A stretch of DNA of 64,000 nucleotides from Cycas panzhihuaensis (taxonomy: Eukaryota; Cycadophyta). Shown piece after piece: positions 1 through 9,511 of this stretch (position 1 is the first letter of the stretch; each line of letters begins with the position of its first letter). The notes below the pieces were generated by a model that did not search any database, was not told the origin of the DNA, and was given only the letters and a program-made list of their open reading frames with translations. Location: NCBI GenBank assembly GCA_023213395.1, contig CM041465.1:125433741-125497740 (forward strand), written 5' to 3'. Made by a program: the position numbers and the translations under genes.

Positions 1-200
1 GTAGGACATGTGTCCTTTTAGGGCTCTCAAGTGAGCAAAAGTGCATGGAGATCCATTTGACCCTTTAGTAACAATGTTGTGTCACTAGAAAAGAATGTGG
101 GTGTGCACTTTATCACTTAAGTGATAAGTCACCCCTGAAGTACAAATATTACATGACAAATAAAGCACATAGTCTTAACATGTAAACATAAGGTTTAACA
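1..200 (-). repeat. 3' LTR of Copia-1 (partial)
   Basis: Begins on the minus strand with TGTTAAACCTTATG at base 200, just after the polypurine tract, and continues past base 1. The same sequence recurs at 5564-5771. It contains the 18-bp palindrome TTATCACTTAAGTGATAA at 110-127. Confidence 0.93.
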
Positions 201-212
201 CCCCCCTTTATT
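201..212 (-). other. Polypurine tract of Copia-1
   Basis: On the minus strand a run of A and G (AAAGGGGGG) directly precedes the TGTTAAAC start of the 3' LTR. This is the expected plus-strand primer site for reverse transcription. Confidence 0.8.
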
Positions 213-214
213 AT

Positions 215-926
215 TTACAATGTTAAGTCGAACCCCTAGACCATCTCTAAATTTTACAAATTTTTCTCTACCAAGTGGCTTGGTAAAGATATTTGTTGTC
301 TATTGTTCTGTTGGTCGATATTGAAGGTTGATTTCACCACTTTGCACATGCTCCCTGATGAAGTGATGATGAACCTCAATATGTTTGGTCCTTGCATGAA
401 AGACAGGATTCTTGACCAACTTGAGCACACTTTGATTGTCGCAATAAATTCTGATGGGATGATCTTGCTCAAGTCCAAGTTCCCCAAGAATCTGTCGTAG
501 CCAGATAACTTCACAAGCTGCGCTGACTGCAGCTTTGTACTCTACTTCGGTGGAGGACAAGGTAACATTGGGTTGCTTCTTGCAACTCCACGAAACAACT
601 GCTGAACCAAGGGTAAAACAGTAACCTGAGGTTGATCTCCTGCTATCCTGGCAAACTGCCCAATCAGAATCTGAGAACCCTTCCAAAGTGAAGTTCTCGT
701 CATGTACATACACAAGACCATGCTACAATGTGCCTTTGATGCATTTAAGTATGCGTTTAGTTGCATTCCAATGTTTCTGATTGGGTTGAGACATGTATCG
801 TGAACAAATCCCAACTGCAAATGAAATATCTGGTCGAGTGTTGGTGAGATAAATGAGGCTACCAATCAATTGCCGGTAAAGAGTAGGATCTGCAGGTGCA
901 GCTTCCTCATTGAGAGTAAGCTTTGT
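215..926 (-). pseudogene. Copia-1 RT C-terminus and RNase H
   Basis: Two overlapping frames carry the end of RT and the RNase H domain. The upstream frame includes SLIYLTNTRPDISFAVG. The downstream one holds GFSDSDWA, SSTEVEYKA and CDNQSVLKLVKN, which surround the acidic residues of copia RNase H, and the KHIEVHHHFIREHV motif that closes the polyprotein. A frameshift near 715 and a stop after YRPTEQ (about 300) break it. Sister copies show that coding should run to about base 215, just before the polypurine tract. Confidence 0.88.
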
Positions 927-1214
927 TCCATTTTGTTGAGGAGTGTGAGGAATAGTAAGCTGTCTCTGAATGCCATTATCCTTGCAGAATTGGGTGAATT
1001 CATTTGAAGTAAATTCACCTCCATTGTCTGTCCTTAATGTTTTGATAGATTGGCCATACTCGTTCTCCACCTCAAGCTTGAATTCTTTCAACTTTGAAAA
1101 TGCTTCAGACTTGTGCTTGATGAGGTAGACCCAAACTTTATGAGTAAAGTCATCAATGAAGGAGATGTAGTACAAAGCTCCTCCAAAGGATGCGATGGAC
1201 ATAGGTCCACACAA
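723..1214 (-). pseudogene. In-frame integrase-RT chimera of Copia-1
   Basis: A 163-residue frame starts in the integrase core (MCGPMS, FIDDF, LRTDNGGEF) and after HTPQQNG continues at once with TKLTLNEE, a motif from the C-terminal part of RT. In Copia-5 these two points are about 1.53 kb apart (37530 and 35998). The join falls at TCCATT (927-932), a 6-bp sequence present at both original sites. The deletion removed the catalytic Glu of integrase, the integrase C-terminus and the RT catalytic YVDD region. The product could not integrate or reverse transcribe. Confidence 0.9.
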
Positions 1215-1229
1215 ATCTGAGTGTACCAG

Positions 1230-1840
1230 CTACAAAGGACGTGATGCATGCCAAGCTTTGCCTTTAAGGAAAGGCAAGCGATGTTGTGTCCCCATTATGC
1301 ATGCTTCACAAAGACATTTTGTGCCATATATCTTTGGAAGCCCATGTACCATGTTTTTGTTCACCATCTGCCTGAGATTGTCTAAGCTCAAATGGCCTAA
1401 ACGTTGATGCCAAACTTGCATCTTGGACAAGTTTTGAGTGACAATGGATCCAGAGTAAGTAGAATCAAGTGTTATGTTATTAGCATCCAATTTGTAGAGG
1501 CCATGATCCTCATATCCAACAGCTACTACTTGGTCATCTTTGTCACTTATTACACATTTTCCATTTTTGGACAAAATGCTCATCTGTTGCATGTCCAATT
1601 TGCTAACAGATAGCAAGCTTCTGTCCATAGAAGGTATAAAGTAGGCATTGCCATTGGGAAATGAAGAGGAAGGATTAGAAGAAGAATGAAATGGAGCTAT
1701 TGTGCCTATGTCAAAAATCTTGACAAATTGATTGTTGTCGAAGGTCACTGATTGACCTTTTCCTTCCTTGATGTCGCAAAGGAGTTCTTCACTCCCAGTC
1801 ATGTGTTGTGTAGCTCCAGAGTCAATAATCCAAGTTTCAT
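1230..1840 (-). pseudogene. Copia-1 protease and GAG-pre-integrase region
   Basis: The aspartic protease active site DSGA is encoded at 1812-1823, in the context TWIIDSGATQHMTG. Downstream comes a conserved NGNAYFIPSM..LLSVSKL block, then the zinc-binding HLGHLSLDNL...CLCEAC stretch typical of the GAG-pre-integrase domain. An in-frame stop lies upstream, near 1855, and the C-terminal end reads into integrase out of frame. Protease would cut the polyprotein in the particle. Confidence 0.87.
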
Positions 1841-1844
1841 CAAC

Positions 1845-2873
1845 CTTGGATGATTAATAAGCACAAAACAGTTTGTCGTCATCCGCAAACTGATTGAAGT
1901 GTTGTTGATTGCCACCTCTAAAACCCCCCCTTCCTCTTTGACCTCCTCGATACGCACCTCGATTTGGTCGAGGGGGTTGCTATTGTTGTTGTTGTTGGAA
2001 TCTTTGTTGGAATTGCTGTCGTGGCTGCTGCTATCTCTGACTTTGTTGACGTGGTTGATGTTGCTGTTGTCGTAGATCTGCTTGCTTCTTCCTACAATCA
2101 AGTGCAATGTGGCCAACTTTGCCACAATAATGACAAACAACATTGGTCTTTGAGGAACCAATGTTCATGTTCCCAAACTGCTTTAAGAGTGCAGGTTTGG
2201 GGTTCTGCTTGGCCTTTGATTTGGTCGTGAATGCACCTGATGTAGATGGTTCGTCCTCATTATCCTTGGTGTAAATTTATTCCTCTTGAAGCAACAAGCT
2301 TTCAAGTTCATTAAATGACATTCATTTGAGTGAACCATCTCGTGTAGTAGAAGATATAAAGCCATTGCAGTCCTTTGGCAAAGCTTTGGTGATTGATGTT
2401 ATAAGCTCATCTCTAGTGGCTGGACTACCTAGTGTGTTCAATTCATTACATACCTCCTTGATGGAGGAAAGAAAAGCCGACATAGGCTTGACAAATTTTA
2501 CAGAATACAACTTGACTTTTACCATCAATATGCGAGCTTCATCTCGCCTTTCATACAAAGAGGACAAAATGTCCCATGCTTCCTTGAAAGTTTTTGCACA
2601 TACAATATTTTGATCTACATGAACATCAACAATCATATGTCAGAATGCCAAAGCGATTTCATCTTTGGCTTCCCAAGTAGCAACAAGGGCATCATCAGGT
2701 TGAACAGTTACATCACCATTGATAACAGGTACAGGTTGTGGTATCCTTCCAGAAACATAACCCCAAAATTCATTCATTATCAAAAGATTTTGTGTGATCC
2801 TCTTCCATTCTTGATAGTTATCTTGTCCTGTTAATCTAATGGTGCATGCATTAAGCATGTTAATTGCAGCCAT
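1845..2873 (-). pseudogene. Copia-1 gag (capsid and zinc knuckle)
   Basis: Starts with MAAINMLNACTIRLTGQ at 2873, the same start as in the sister copies. It includes the UBN2-like capsid region (KEAWDILSSLYERRDEARIL) and one CCHC zinc knuckle, CHYCGKVGHIALDC (2094-2135), followed by a Gln- and Gly-rich RNA-binding tail. Stops after IALAF (about 2640), after GSLK (about 2322) and later break it. Gag would form the virus-like particle that packages element RNA. Confidence 0.88.
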
Positions 2874-2879
2874 GTTTCA

Positions 2880-5204
2880 GTTGTAAGGCTTCAAGCTAGC
2901 AGATAACTTGGAAACTCAAAGCTTTCGTCGCTTAAGTTCCACCTTCTAACGAAACCAACAGTTCTGATCTTACTAAAAGATCCAACAACTGAATGGAATG
3001 ATGAGGGGTGGAGGACTAGGCTATGGAGTTGGTCCAACCCTAATCTATAGAGGAGATCCAACAGTTGGCCAAGTTAAATCTAGGACAAGGTAGGTGGGGT
3101 TGATCTGCATGGACGTACCATGCTTTCCCTAGGATTCACAGCCCCAATAACACCCTTTTCGAACCTCCTTTCCCTCAAGCAACCTTAATTGTCGTGCACT
3201 GACCGTACGATCGGTTGGTCCCCTAGGGAATGCACCAAGCTTAAGGTTATTTCAGAGGCAAGGTTTGAACCTTTTTCGGACCTCTCCAACAAGATTTTTA
3301 AAATCACTTTTTAGAAGGTAAAGTGAACTTAAGATTTATTTTACTTGGATGATGTACTTATAAAAGTGCTTGATTAAGCTTACAATGATAGAGGCTTCAA
3401 AAAGAAGCAATCTAGTACATCAAATGAACACTTAAAGTGTTGTTTACAATAAGCACTTAATGAAGTGAGAGTGCTATACAAATCCAAGTAAAAGAAGGAT
3501 GCTTGAGTACAATGAGTTTTGCAAAAAAAGTACTTTGAAAAGATGCTAAGTACTCAATGAAGCAAAGCAAAACCTTGTTATGAAAGTACAAGTGGGTTCC
3601 TTTTAATGCTCAAGAGTGAAGAGAAGAATACCACTTGCCAAATAATGACACCAAGCACCAAGTGTTGGGACTTTAAAATAGTCCCAACGATCAAAAAATG
3701 AAGTGATTTTATTAAGTAAGAAATATTCTTGAGCCCCTTTTGAGACTCAGGGCACTAGGTCACCATGCAAGGTGCCTTAAAAAGAGTGTTGAAACAGTGA
3801 TAAATATCACTTTTGACAAGGTATCAACACTTAAAATCACTTTCAACAAGACCTTTTAACACTTATAAACATGAAATAAGTGTAAAATAAAACTTGAAAT
3901 GCCTAAAAACAAAGGCTAAAATTCAATTTTTTTGCAACTTTGAGTAACAAGGACACCTCGCAGGGAGCCTTAATAAGCACCTTAATCAAGTATTTTTAAT
4001 CTTCAATGATAAGAAAATGACTTAGAATCAGTCATTTAAGGAACTCACTATGTATCAAGGAAGATTTTTAACTCCAAAAGTACAAAAAATGTGATTTTTC
4101 CTTAAGAAAAAAATTAAGCTAGGGTCACCATGCAAGGTGCCTTGACTAAGAAAAAATAGCTTAATAAAGGAAAAATTATCACTTTTAATGTAGTAAATCA
4201 CTTAAAAGCCTTGATTTAGTTTTTTATTCACTAAAGTGAAGTCAAAAAGAGTTAAAAGACAAACACACTTAGTAATCTTTAAATTTTGGCTTAAAAAGTG
4301 AATTTTTAATACTTTAAGTGACTTGAAAGAACACTTAATATAAACTTTAGACCAAAGAGATTTATATAAAGAGGAATATACTAGGGATATTCCAATTTTT
4401 ATAACCTAATGTTAAAAGTAAATGTTAAGAAAACGAAATTTTTGAAAAATTTGAAGTCGGCGGAGTCGTCGTCGTTCGTGCGCCCGCCGTGGATACACAG
4501 TGCCTTGTATCTCTGCGTATACTCAGCAGATTGATCCAAGATTTTAGCCACAAGGGCGCTCAGTCTATACAATGGTTCACCTTAAGTTTGAGCCGATTTT
4601 ATTGATTCTTCAAGGAGAATGAAGCGTTAGAGCCGTTGGCTGGGCGCACTAACAAAGAGCACGAAAACGATGGCACAGCGCTGTTAATACTTCCGTACTA
4701 TCATGAGGAGGTTGTGTGGGACTCACAAAGAGTGTGCAGACTTCTTTAGACGAGCAGAACAATCCAGCAATTGTACAAGAGCAAATTTGTACTCTTCATA
4801 TAGGGTTTTAGTGCTGAAAAATGCCCAAAAATAAGCCACAGCCTATAGGAAGTAAATAACTTGAGATAATCTATGTCAGTAAGCTTCAACAATTTTCATA
4901 ATATGCCAGTGCCTTGACCAATTAGAGGAATCAGCCAAAAAAACCAATTTTTTTAAGCGAAAAATCACGAAAGAACGTGAGTAAACTTGCTCAAACCCCT
5001 TGAAGAAAGTCTAAAAAAATTCAGATCTGAGTATAGAGAGCTCCAGCCTTTAAAATACTCCAGCAAAGCCTTGATCTGCAATTTGTAGTTCTAAAACATG
5101 CCTTGGATCGCCTTCGGAGAGTGAAGGTCGTCACCAAGGAGTAGTAGAGCCTACCTTGAGTCTTCTTAAGACAAAATCAGAACAGAGGGAACTAGTCTCC
5201 TCTT
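2880..5204 (-). other. Long untranslated leader of Copia-1
   Basis: About 2.3 kb between the primer binding site and gag with no coding frame of note. It is AT-rich and has many AAGTG/CACTT words. A more GC-rich conserved block at about 3110-3260 contains a degenerate palindrome (GACCGTACGATCGG). Matching leaders occur in Copia-2, -3, -5 and -8, so it is part of the family. A packaging or internal translation role is possible but unproven. Confidence 0.75.
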
Positions 5205-5216
5205 GCTCTGATACCA
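5205..5216 (-). other. Primer binding site of Copia-1
   Basis: Minus-strand TGGTATCAGAGC, two bases inside the 5' LTR, is complementary to the 3' end of plant initiator tRNA-Met, the usual minus-strand primer of plant copia elements. Confidence 0.92.
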
Positions 5217-5218
5217 AA

Positions 5219-5771
5219 TGTGAAAAATGGCATAATGGCCATACAATCCCGAGATCTAGAAGCTAGGTTCACTCTAGTTCTAGAAAGCAATCAAATGCTA
5301 AACAAGTATGAAACTATAAGATGAAACATAAGCAAGATAAAGCATGAAAAGAAGGAGCAAGAAAATGATACCAAAGATGAGGGGTTGGAATTCGTCCAAC
5401 CTCCAAATGAATAACAGTTTGATTAGCAAACTAGCAGCATAACAATCTGACTCAACTCTATATCAGAACAATGAGGAGAGGTCTCATTATATAGAGTGAA
5501 AGGAGAAACCTAAGGCATTGAATGTTTGACAAGTGTCAAACATCCAAGGTACATGCCTTACATGTAGGACATGTGTCCTTTTAGGGCTCTCAAGTGAGCA
5601 AAAGTGCATGGAGGTCCATTTGACCCTTTAGTGACAATGTTGCGTCACTAGAAAAGAATGTGGGTGTGCACTTTATCACTTAAGTGATAAGTCACCCCTA
5701 AAGTACAAAAGTACAAATATTACATGACAAATAAAGCACATAGTCTTAACATGTAAACATAAGGTTTAACA
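5219..5771 (-). repeat. 5' LTR of Copia-1
   Basis: 553 bp, TGTTAAAC...TTCACA on the minus strand, followed by the primer binding site. A TATATAAT box on the minus strand (5486-5493) marks the likely core promoter. It also has an 18-bp U3 palindrome and an imperfect TTTGACA-type hairpin. Confidence 0.93.
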
Positions 5772-6339
5772 CCTTGCAAGTATGGCAAAGGTCGAGGGCC
5801 CTCTCCTTTGCTCTTTCAATCTCGTGATTGCATTTGTGTGATGTTTGATAAATCACTTTATTAGTTTGGGTTGTGTTTCTTGTTGGGAATCCTTGACTAG
5901 TTCATCCTGATAGTCTAAATTTTAGTCTTCAAAATGTTTGGGAACCACTTGCAAACCTTTTGTGTTCTGTCAATTGATTTTCTGATTATATTTGGCATGC
6001 TAGCTAAGTAGATTCATCCAATGTGCTTGGCCAAAATTGGTGGATGTCCTCTCAAATTTCAGGTGACAAGTTACTGATGTAATATAGAAGGGCATCAATT
6101 AATTTTGTTCTTGCTTTGAGCTATAGCTTTTCAAATTCTTCAGTGAATTTTTTAACTATTCTGTTCTTTCGGTAACTGTATGCAAGGTAGACTTCAAATA
6201 GGTCGTTCCATCTTTCTTCAGTGCGCTCTCTAAAAGCTTCAATGAACTTCGCGAATTGAGCTACTTTCTTGTTTTCTCTTCTACAAATGGTTGTCCATTG
6301 GTAGATGGTTCTTGTCATGTGTTCCACAACAAAGCTTCT
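5772..6339 (-). pseudogene. Gypsy A gag, third segment (between Copia-1 and Copia-3)
   Basis: The minus strand continues the gag-like frame cut by Copia-3: SFVVEHMTRTIYQWTT and a basic/acidic alternation ending EEFEKL at 6121. Past a stop it resumes with TKLIDALLYYISNLSPEI and FWPSTLDESTYLAS, which resembles the helical end of a retrotransposon gag. Stops at several points show it is old. Assignment to Ty3/gypsy rests on gag layout only, as no pol of this element is in the window. Confidence 0.65.
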
Positions 6340-6815
6340 TGTTGGGAAGGCCAAAGGTTAAGGATGCCTAAGACCTATAATAACCAAGATCATGAAGATA
6401 GTTCACTCTACTTCTAAAAAGCATAAGAGCATAACTAACAAGGGAATGAAGTAAAAAGATAAGCAAGATCAAATATCAAGGAGCAACATGATACCAAAGT
6501 GTGAGGAGATGGAATTAGTCCAACTCCAAAGGAATACCAGTTGATTAGCAAACTGATAGCATAACATTACACTCCAACTCTACATGTGAGACATGAGCAG
6601 AGGTCTGAATATATAGAGAAACTGAGATTACCTAACAGCATTGGATGTTTGAAAAGTGGCAAACATCCAAGCTACATGCAATGCATGTCTTGCATGTCAT
6701 GCATGAAGGACATGTGTCCTTTTGAGCTCTCAAGTGAGCAAAGATGCATGAGGGTCCATTTGACCCTTTAGTTACAATGTTATGTCACTAGGAAGAATGT
6801 GGGTGTGCACTTTAT
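6340..6815 (-). repeat. 3' LTR of Copia-3, distal piece
   Basis: Matches 20865-21327 of the 5' LTR. It is separated from its first 96 bp (14320-14415) by Copia-2. Plus-strand start TGTTGGGAAGGCC corresponds to TGTTGAAAAGGCC in the 5' LTR. Confidence 0.88.
6811..6815. repeat. Target-site duplication TTTAT, left copy (Copia-2)
   Basis: TTTAT occurs directly before the Copia-2 5' LTR here and again directly after its 3' LTR at 14315-14319. This proves the insertion boundaries. Confidence 0.93.
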
Positions 6816-6992
6816 TGTTAAACCTTATGTTTAAATGTTAAGTTAATGTACTTTTATTTTTCATGTAATATATGCACTTTTTACTTTAGGGGTGACTTAT
6901 CACTTAAGTGATAAAGTGCACACCCACATTCTTTCTAGTGACACAACGTTGTCACTAAACGGTCAAATGGACCCTCATGCACTTTTGCACTT

Positions 6993-7154
6993 GATCCAAG
7001 TCATGTATCTTGGATGTTTGACACTTGTCAAACATCCAAGGCCTTAGGTGAGGATCCAAGCACTTTTGCTCATGATCCAAGTCATGTATCTTGGATGTTT
7101 GACACTTGTCAAACATCCAAGGCCTTAGGTCTCTCATTTCACTCTATATAATGA
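6993..7154 (+). repeat. Tandem 81-bp duplication with hairpins in the Copia-2 LTR
   Basis: The unit beginning GATCCAAGTCATGTATC is repeated with period 81. Each copy has a hairpin with arms TTGGATGTTTGACA and TGTCAAACATCCAA and a 2-base loop (7010-7039 and 7091-7120). The 3' LTR has both copies too (13930-13959 and 14011-14040). Other family LTRs have one copy. Confidence 0.88.
7145..7152 (+). promoter_or_regulatory. TATA box of the Copia-2 5' LTR
   Basis: TATATAAT lies about 330 bp into the LTR, downstream of the palindrome and hairpins. The same motif occupies the same place in all LTRs of this family. Confidence 0.65.
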
Positions 7155-7397
7155 GACCTCTCCTCATTGTCTCATAAGGAGAGTTGGGCTGTATTGTTAT
7201 GCTATCAGTTTGCTAATCAAACTGTTTTCTTCTTGGGAGGTTGGACCAACTCCAACTCCACATATTGGGTATCATTTTCTCTTGCTCCTATTTCTCTTTA
7301 TGCTCTTTCATGCTTTCATGCTTTCATGCATTTTCGATTATTATGCTTGTACTTATGATCTTGGGACTAATGTGGCCTAATGCCCATTTTCCACATT

Positions 7398-7409
7398 TGG
7401 TATCGAGCT
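7398..7409 (+). other. Primer binding site of Copia-2
   Basis: TGGTATCGAGCT, two bases after the LTR, is a slightly altered form of TGGTATCAGAGC. The change is CAG to CG, the same type of change as elsewhere in this copy. Confidence 0.85.
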
Positions 7410-9511
7410 ATAAGGTCTCTCGAACTTACCTTGTGTAAGCAATCGTTAGTTTGTTTGAACTTATCTCTGTCCTCTATTTTTCAACCATTTACATTGAGGA
7501 TTTTGGCTCCTCTTTGAAGATCCAATCGGCGAGCTCCGGCTCATCTTGATCCTTTGCCAAATCACTCGGTCGTGAGAGTTCATCGATTGGGCATCCAACT
7601 CATCATTCATTGATGTGGATCTTGTTTATCCACATCGCAGCCTTCAAGTTGTCCTTCCTCGGTGAATCAAGACTCGGTCCATTCGTCACAGTCCAACTCA
7701 CTGTCTAGTCGTGAGGCGCCAACTCATGATCATCAAAGCATCCGGCTCACCACAGGAAGTCGCCAACTCGGCATTGGCTCACACCTCACCGCCAACTCGG
7801 CATTGGCTCACACAAGCATTAATACTCGGCATTTTTTTGGTGCCGGTGTCACTTGTCCTCTCATTGTGTTGTCCCGCCATCTCGGCCAACTCAAGATTGA
7901 TAATAGTCCGGTTGTCTAATCGACACGTAATTCGGCTCAAGACTCGGCATTCATATAAGATCGTTTAGCTATCATTCTGCTGAGTCGTGATCAGACATCG
8001 CCAACTCGGCGATCCGGCATTACCCGGCTCCTCACAGTTGCCGGCTCACTCAGATTCGGCTCATCACAGTTGATGGCTCATATTGTATTTCGGTAAAATC
8101 CGACTCATATTGATGACTCGAGACATCCTCTTCATTTTCCTCCTCGAGTATTGACGCCAACTCGGCTAGCGAGAAGAGCTCCAAATCAAAGCGCGGTGTC
8201 TTTAGCTTCTTTGCGCGGCTCATCTCGGTCTTTGTCACGATCGGCATTCATTTCCACCATTTCGGCATTTCTTCGCCAACTCAAGAAAGACTCGGACTCG
8301 AGCGCCAATTGTCATTAGCTCACTCTGCAAATTGTCTTCAAGTGCCAAATCAACACACATTCAAGTGCCAAATCGGACACATTTAGTGCCATTTCGATTA
8401 AACATCAATCTTTTTTTTTGCATATTTTGATCAATATGCTCATCTGAATTCTCTTTTAAGGTTTTAAGAGATTTTTTTTTAATTTCTTAAGGGGGGAAAT
8501 TTCTAAAAGACTTTAAGTCTTTATAGCTGGGCTTACTTAAAACTTTTTTTACAAACTTTGGCAGTCTTGATTCTCAAAAGTACTTTTGTACTTACTGTTT
8601 TTAAGCTTTTTTTAGCACACTTTCATGCTATTAAAGCATCATTGAGCTTAATTATTGTGATCAAGAGGAATATTTTCATTGTAAAGGTGAAGAAAATTAT
8701 CACCTAACTTCAGTTTTTGGCGCCTTGCATGGTGACCTTGACCTTCTTCAGTTCAAAAAAGGAAGGTTCATTGTGAAAATTAATAAAATCACAAATTTTC
8801 TTGTTGGATTGTTGAGACATTTTAAGTCTCAACAGCTGCTGTGTGGAGTTTGTGTTGGCTTTGGAGCAATTTCTTGAGTACATTTTCTTGTGGCTTCATC
8901 AGATTTTGAAGGAACCCTCTCTTGCTGTCATCAAAGGTTCCTTACATCATTTTCTTTTAAGTACTCAAAGTACTTTATCATTGTACTCAAGCATACATAG
9001 CACCTCACTTGGATCTAAAGCACTTGAAATCTGTTTTGTGCTCATTCTTTGTAAGCCAAAAGGCATAAAAAATCCAAGTAAGAAGATTCACTTAGACTTG
9101 TTAAAAGTGAATTTAAAATCTGTTGGAGAGGCTCGAAAAAGGTTCAAACCTTGCCTCTAAATTAACCTTAAGCTTGGTGCATTCCCTAGGGGACCAACCG
9201 ACCGTACGGTCAGTGCACGACAATTAAGGTTGCTTGAGGGAAAGGAGGTTCGAAAAGGGTGTTATTGGGGTACATGAATCCTAGGGAAAGCATGGTACGT
9301 CCATGCAGATCAACCCTACCTGCCTTGTCCTAGATTTAACTTGGTCCTCCACCTCATTAGCCAGAGTCCTCCACCTCTCTTAACCCCATTGGTTGTTGGA
9401 TCTTCTTGTAAGATCAGGACTAGTGGTGTTGTTTGAGGGTGGGTCTTAAGCGACGAAGCTTTTGAAGTCTCCAAGTTATCTGCTAGCTTCAAGTGTTACT
9501 CAAGTGGAAAG
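7410..9511 (+). other. Long leader of Copia-2
   Basis: About 2.1 kb without convincing coding potential. The first 900 bases are GC-richer and crowded with the words AACTCGGC and GGCTCA, including a repeated CGCCAACTCGGCATTGGC at about 7752 and 7791. The rest is AT-rich. A 12-bp palindrome GACCGTACGGTC at 9200-9211 lies in the conserved block before gag. Short frames within it have no family resemblance and are probably chance. Confidence 0.7.

Larger units (their letters stand above)
1..5771 (-). mobile_element. Copia-1: Ty1/copia LTR retrotransposon, 3' LTR cut by window edge
   Basis: Minus-strand element in the order 5' LTR (5219-5771), primer binding site, leader of about 2.3 kb, gag, protease, integrase, RT/RNase H, polypurine tract, 3' LTR (running off the window at base 1). 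The two LTR portions are near-identical where both are visible. The element lacks the second half of integrase and most of RT through an internal deletion, and gag carries stops, so it is non-autonomous. It lies in the gag of Gypsy A; its left junction is outside the window, so the target duplication cannot be checked. It is closest to Copia-5. Confidence 0.93.
6816..7395 (+). repeat. 5' LTR of Copia-2
   Basis: 580 bp, TGTTAAAC...CCACA. It contains the 18-bp palindrome at 6897-6914 and two tandem 81-bp units (from 6993 and 7074), each with a perfect 14-bp-arm hairpin. A TATATAAT box at 7145-7152 is the likely promoter. Confidence 0.94.

Noticed and set aside
1195-2834. Plus-strand frames across Copia-1 (for example 1964-2230, Val-rich)
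   Set aside because: They are antisense shadows of gag and protease; the Val run is the complement of the Gln-rich tail.
7740-7830. Repeated CGCCAACTCGGCATTGGCTC units resembling a CRISPR array
   Set aside because: Two irregular copies with no constant spacer length, in a eukaryotic retrotransposon leader.
7660-7970. Two plus-strand frames of 85 codons in the Copia-2 leader
   Set aside because: Both read through the AACTCGGC word field, overlap in different frames and are not conserved in Copia-8.
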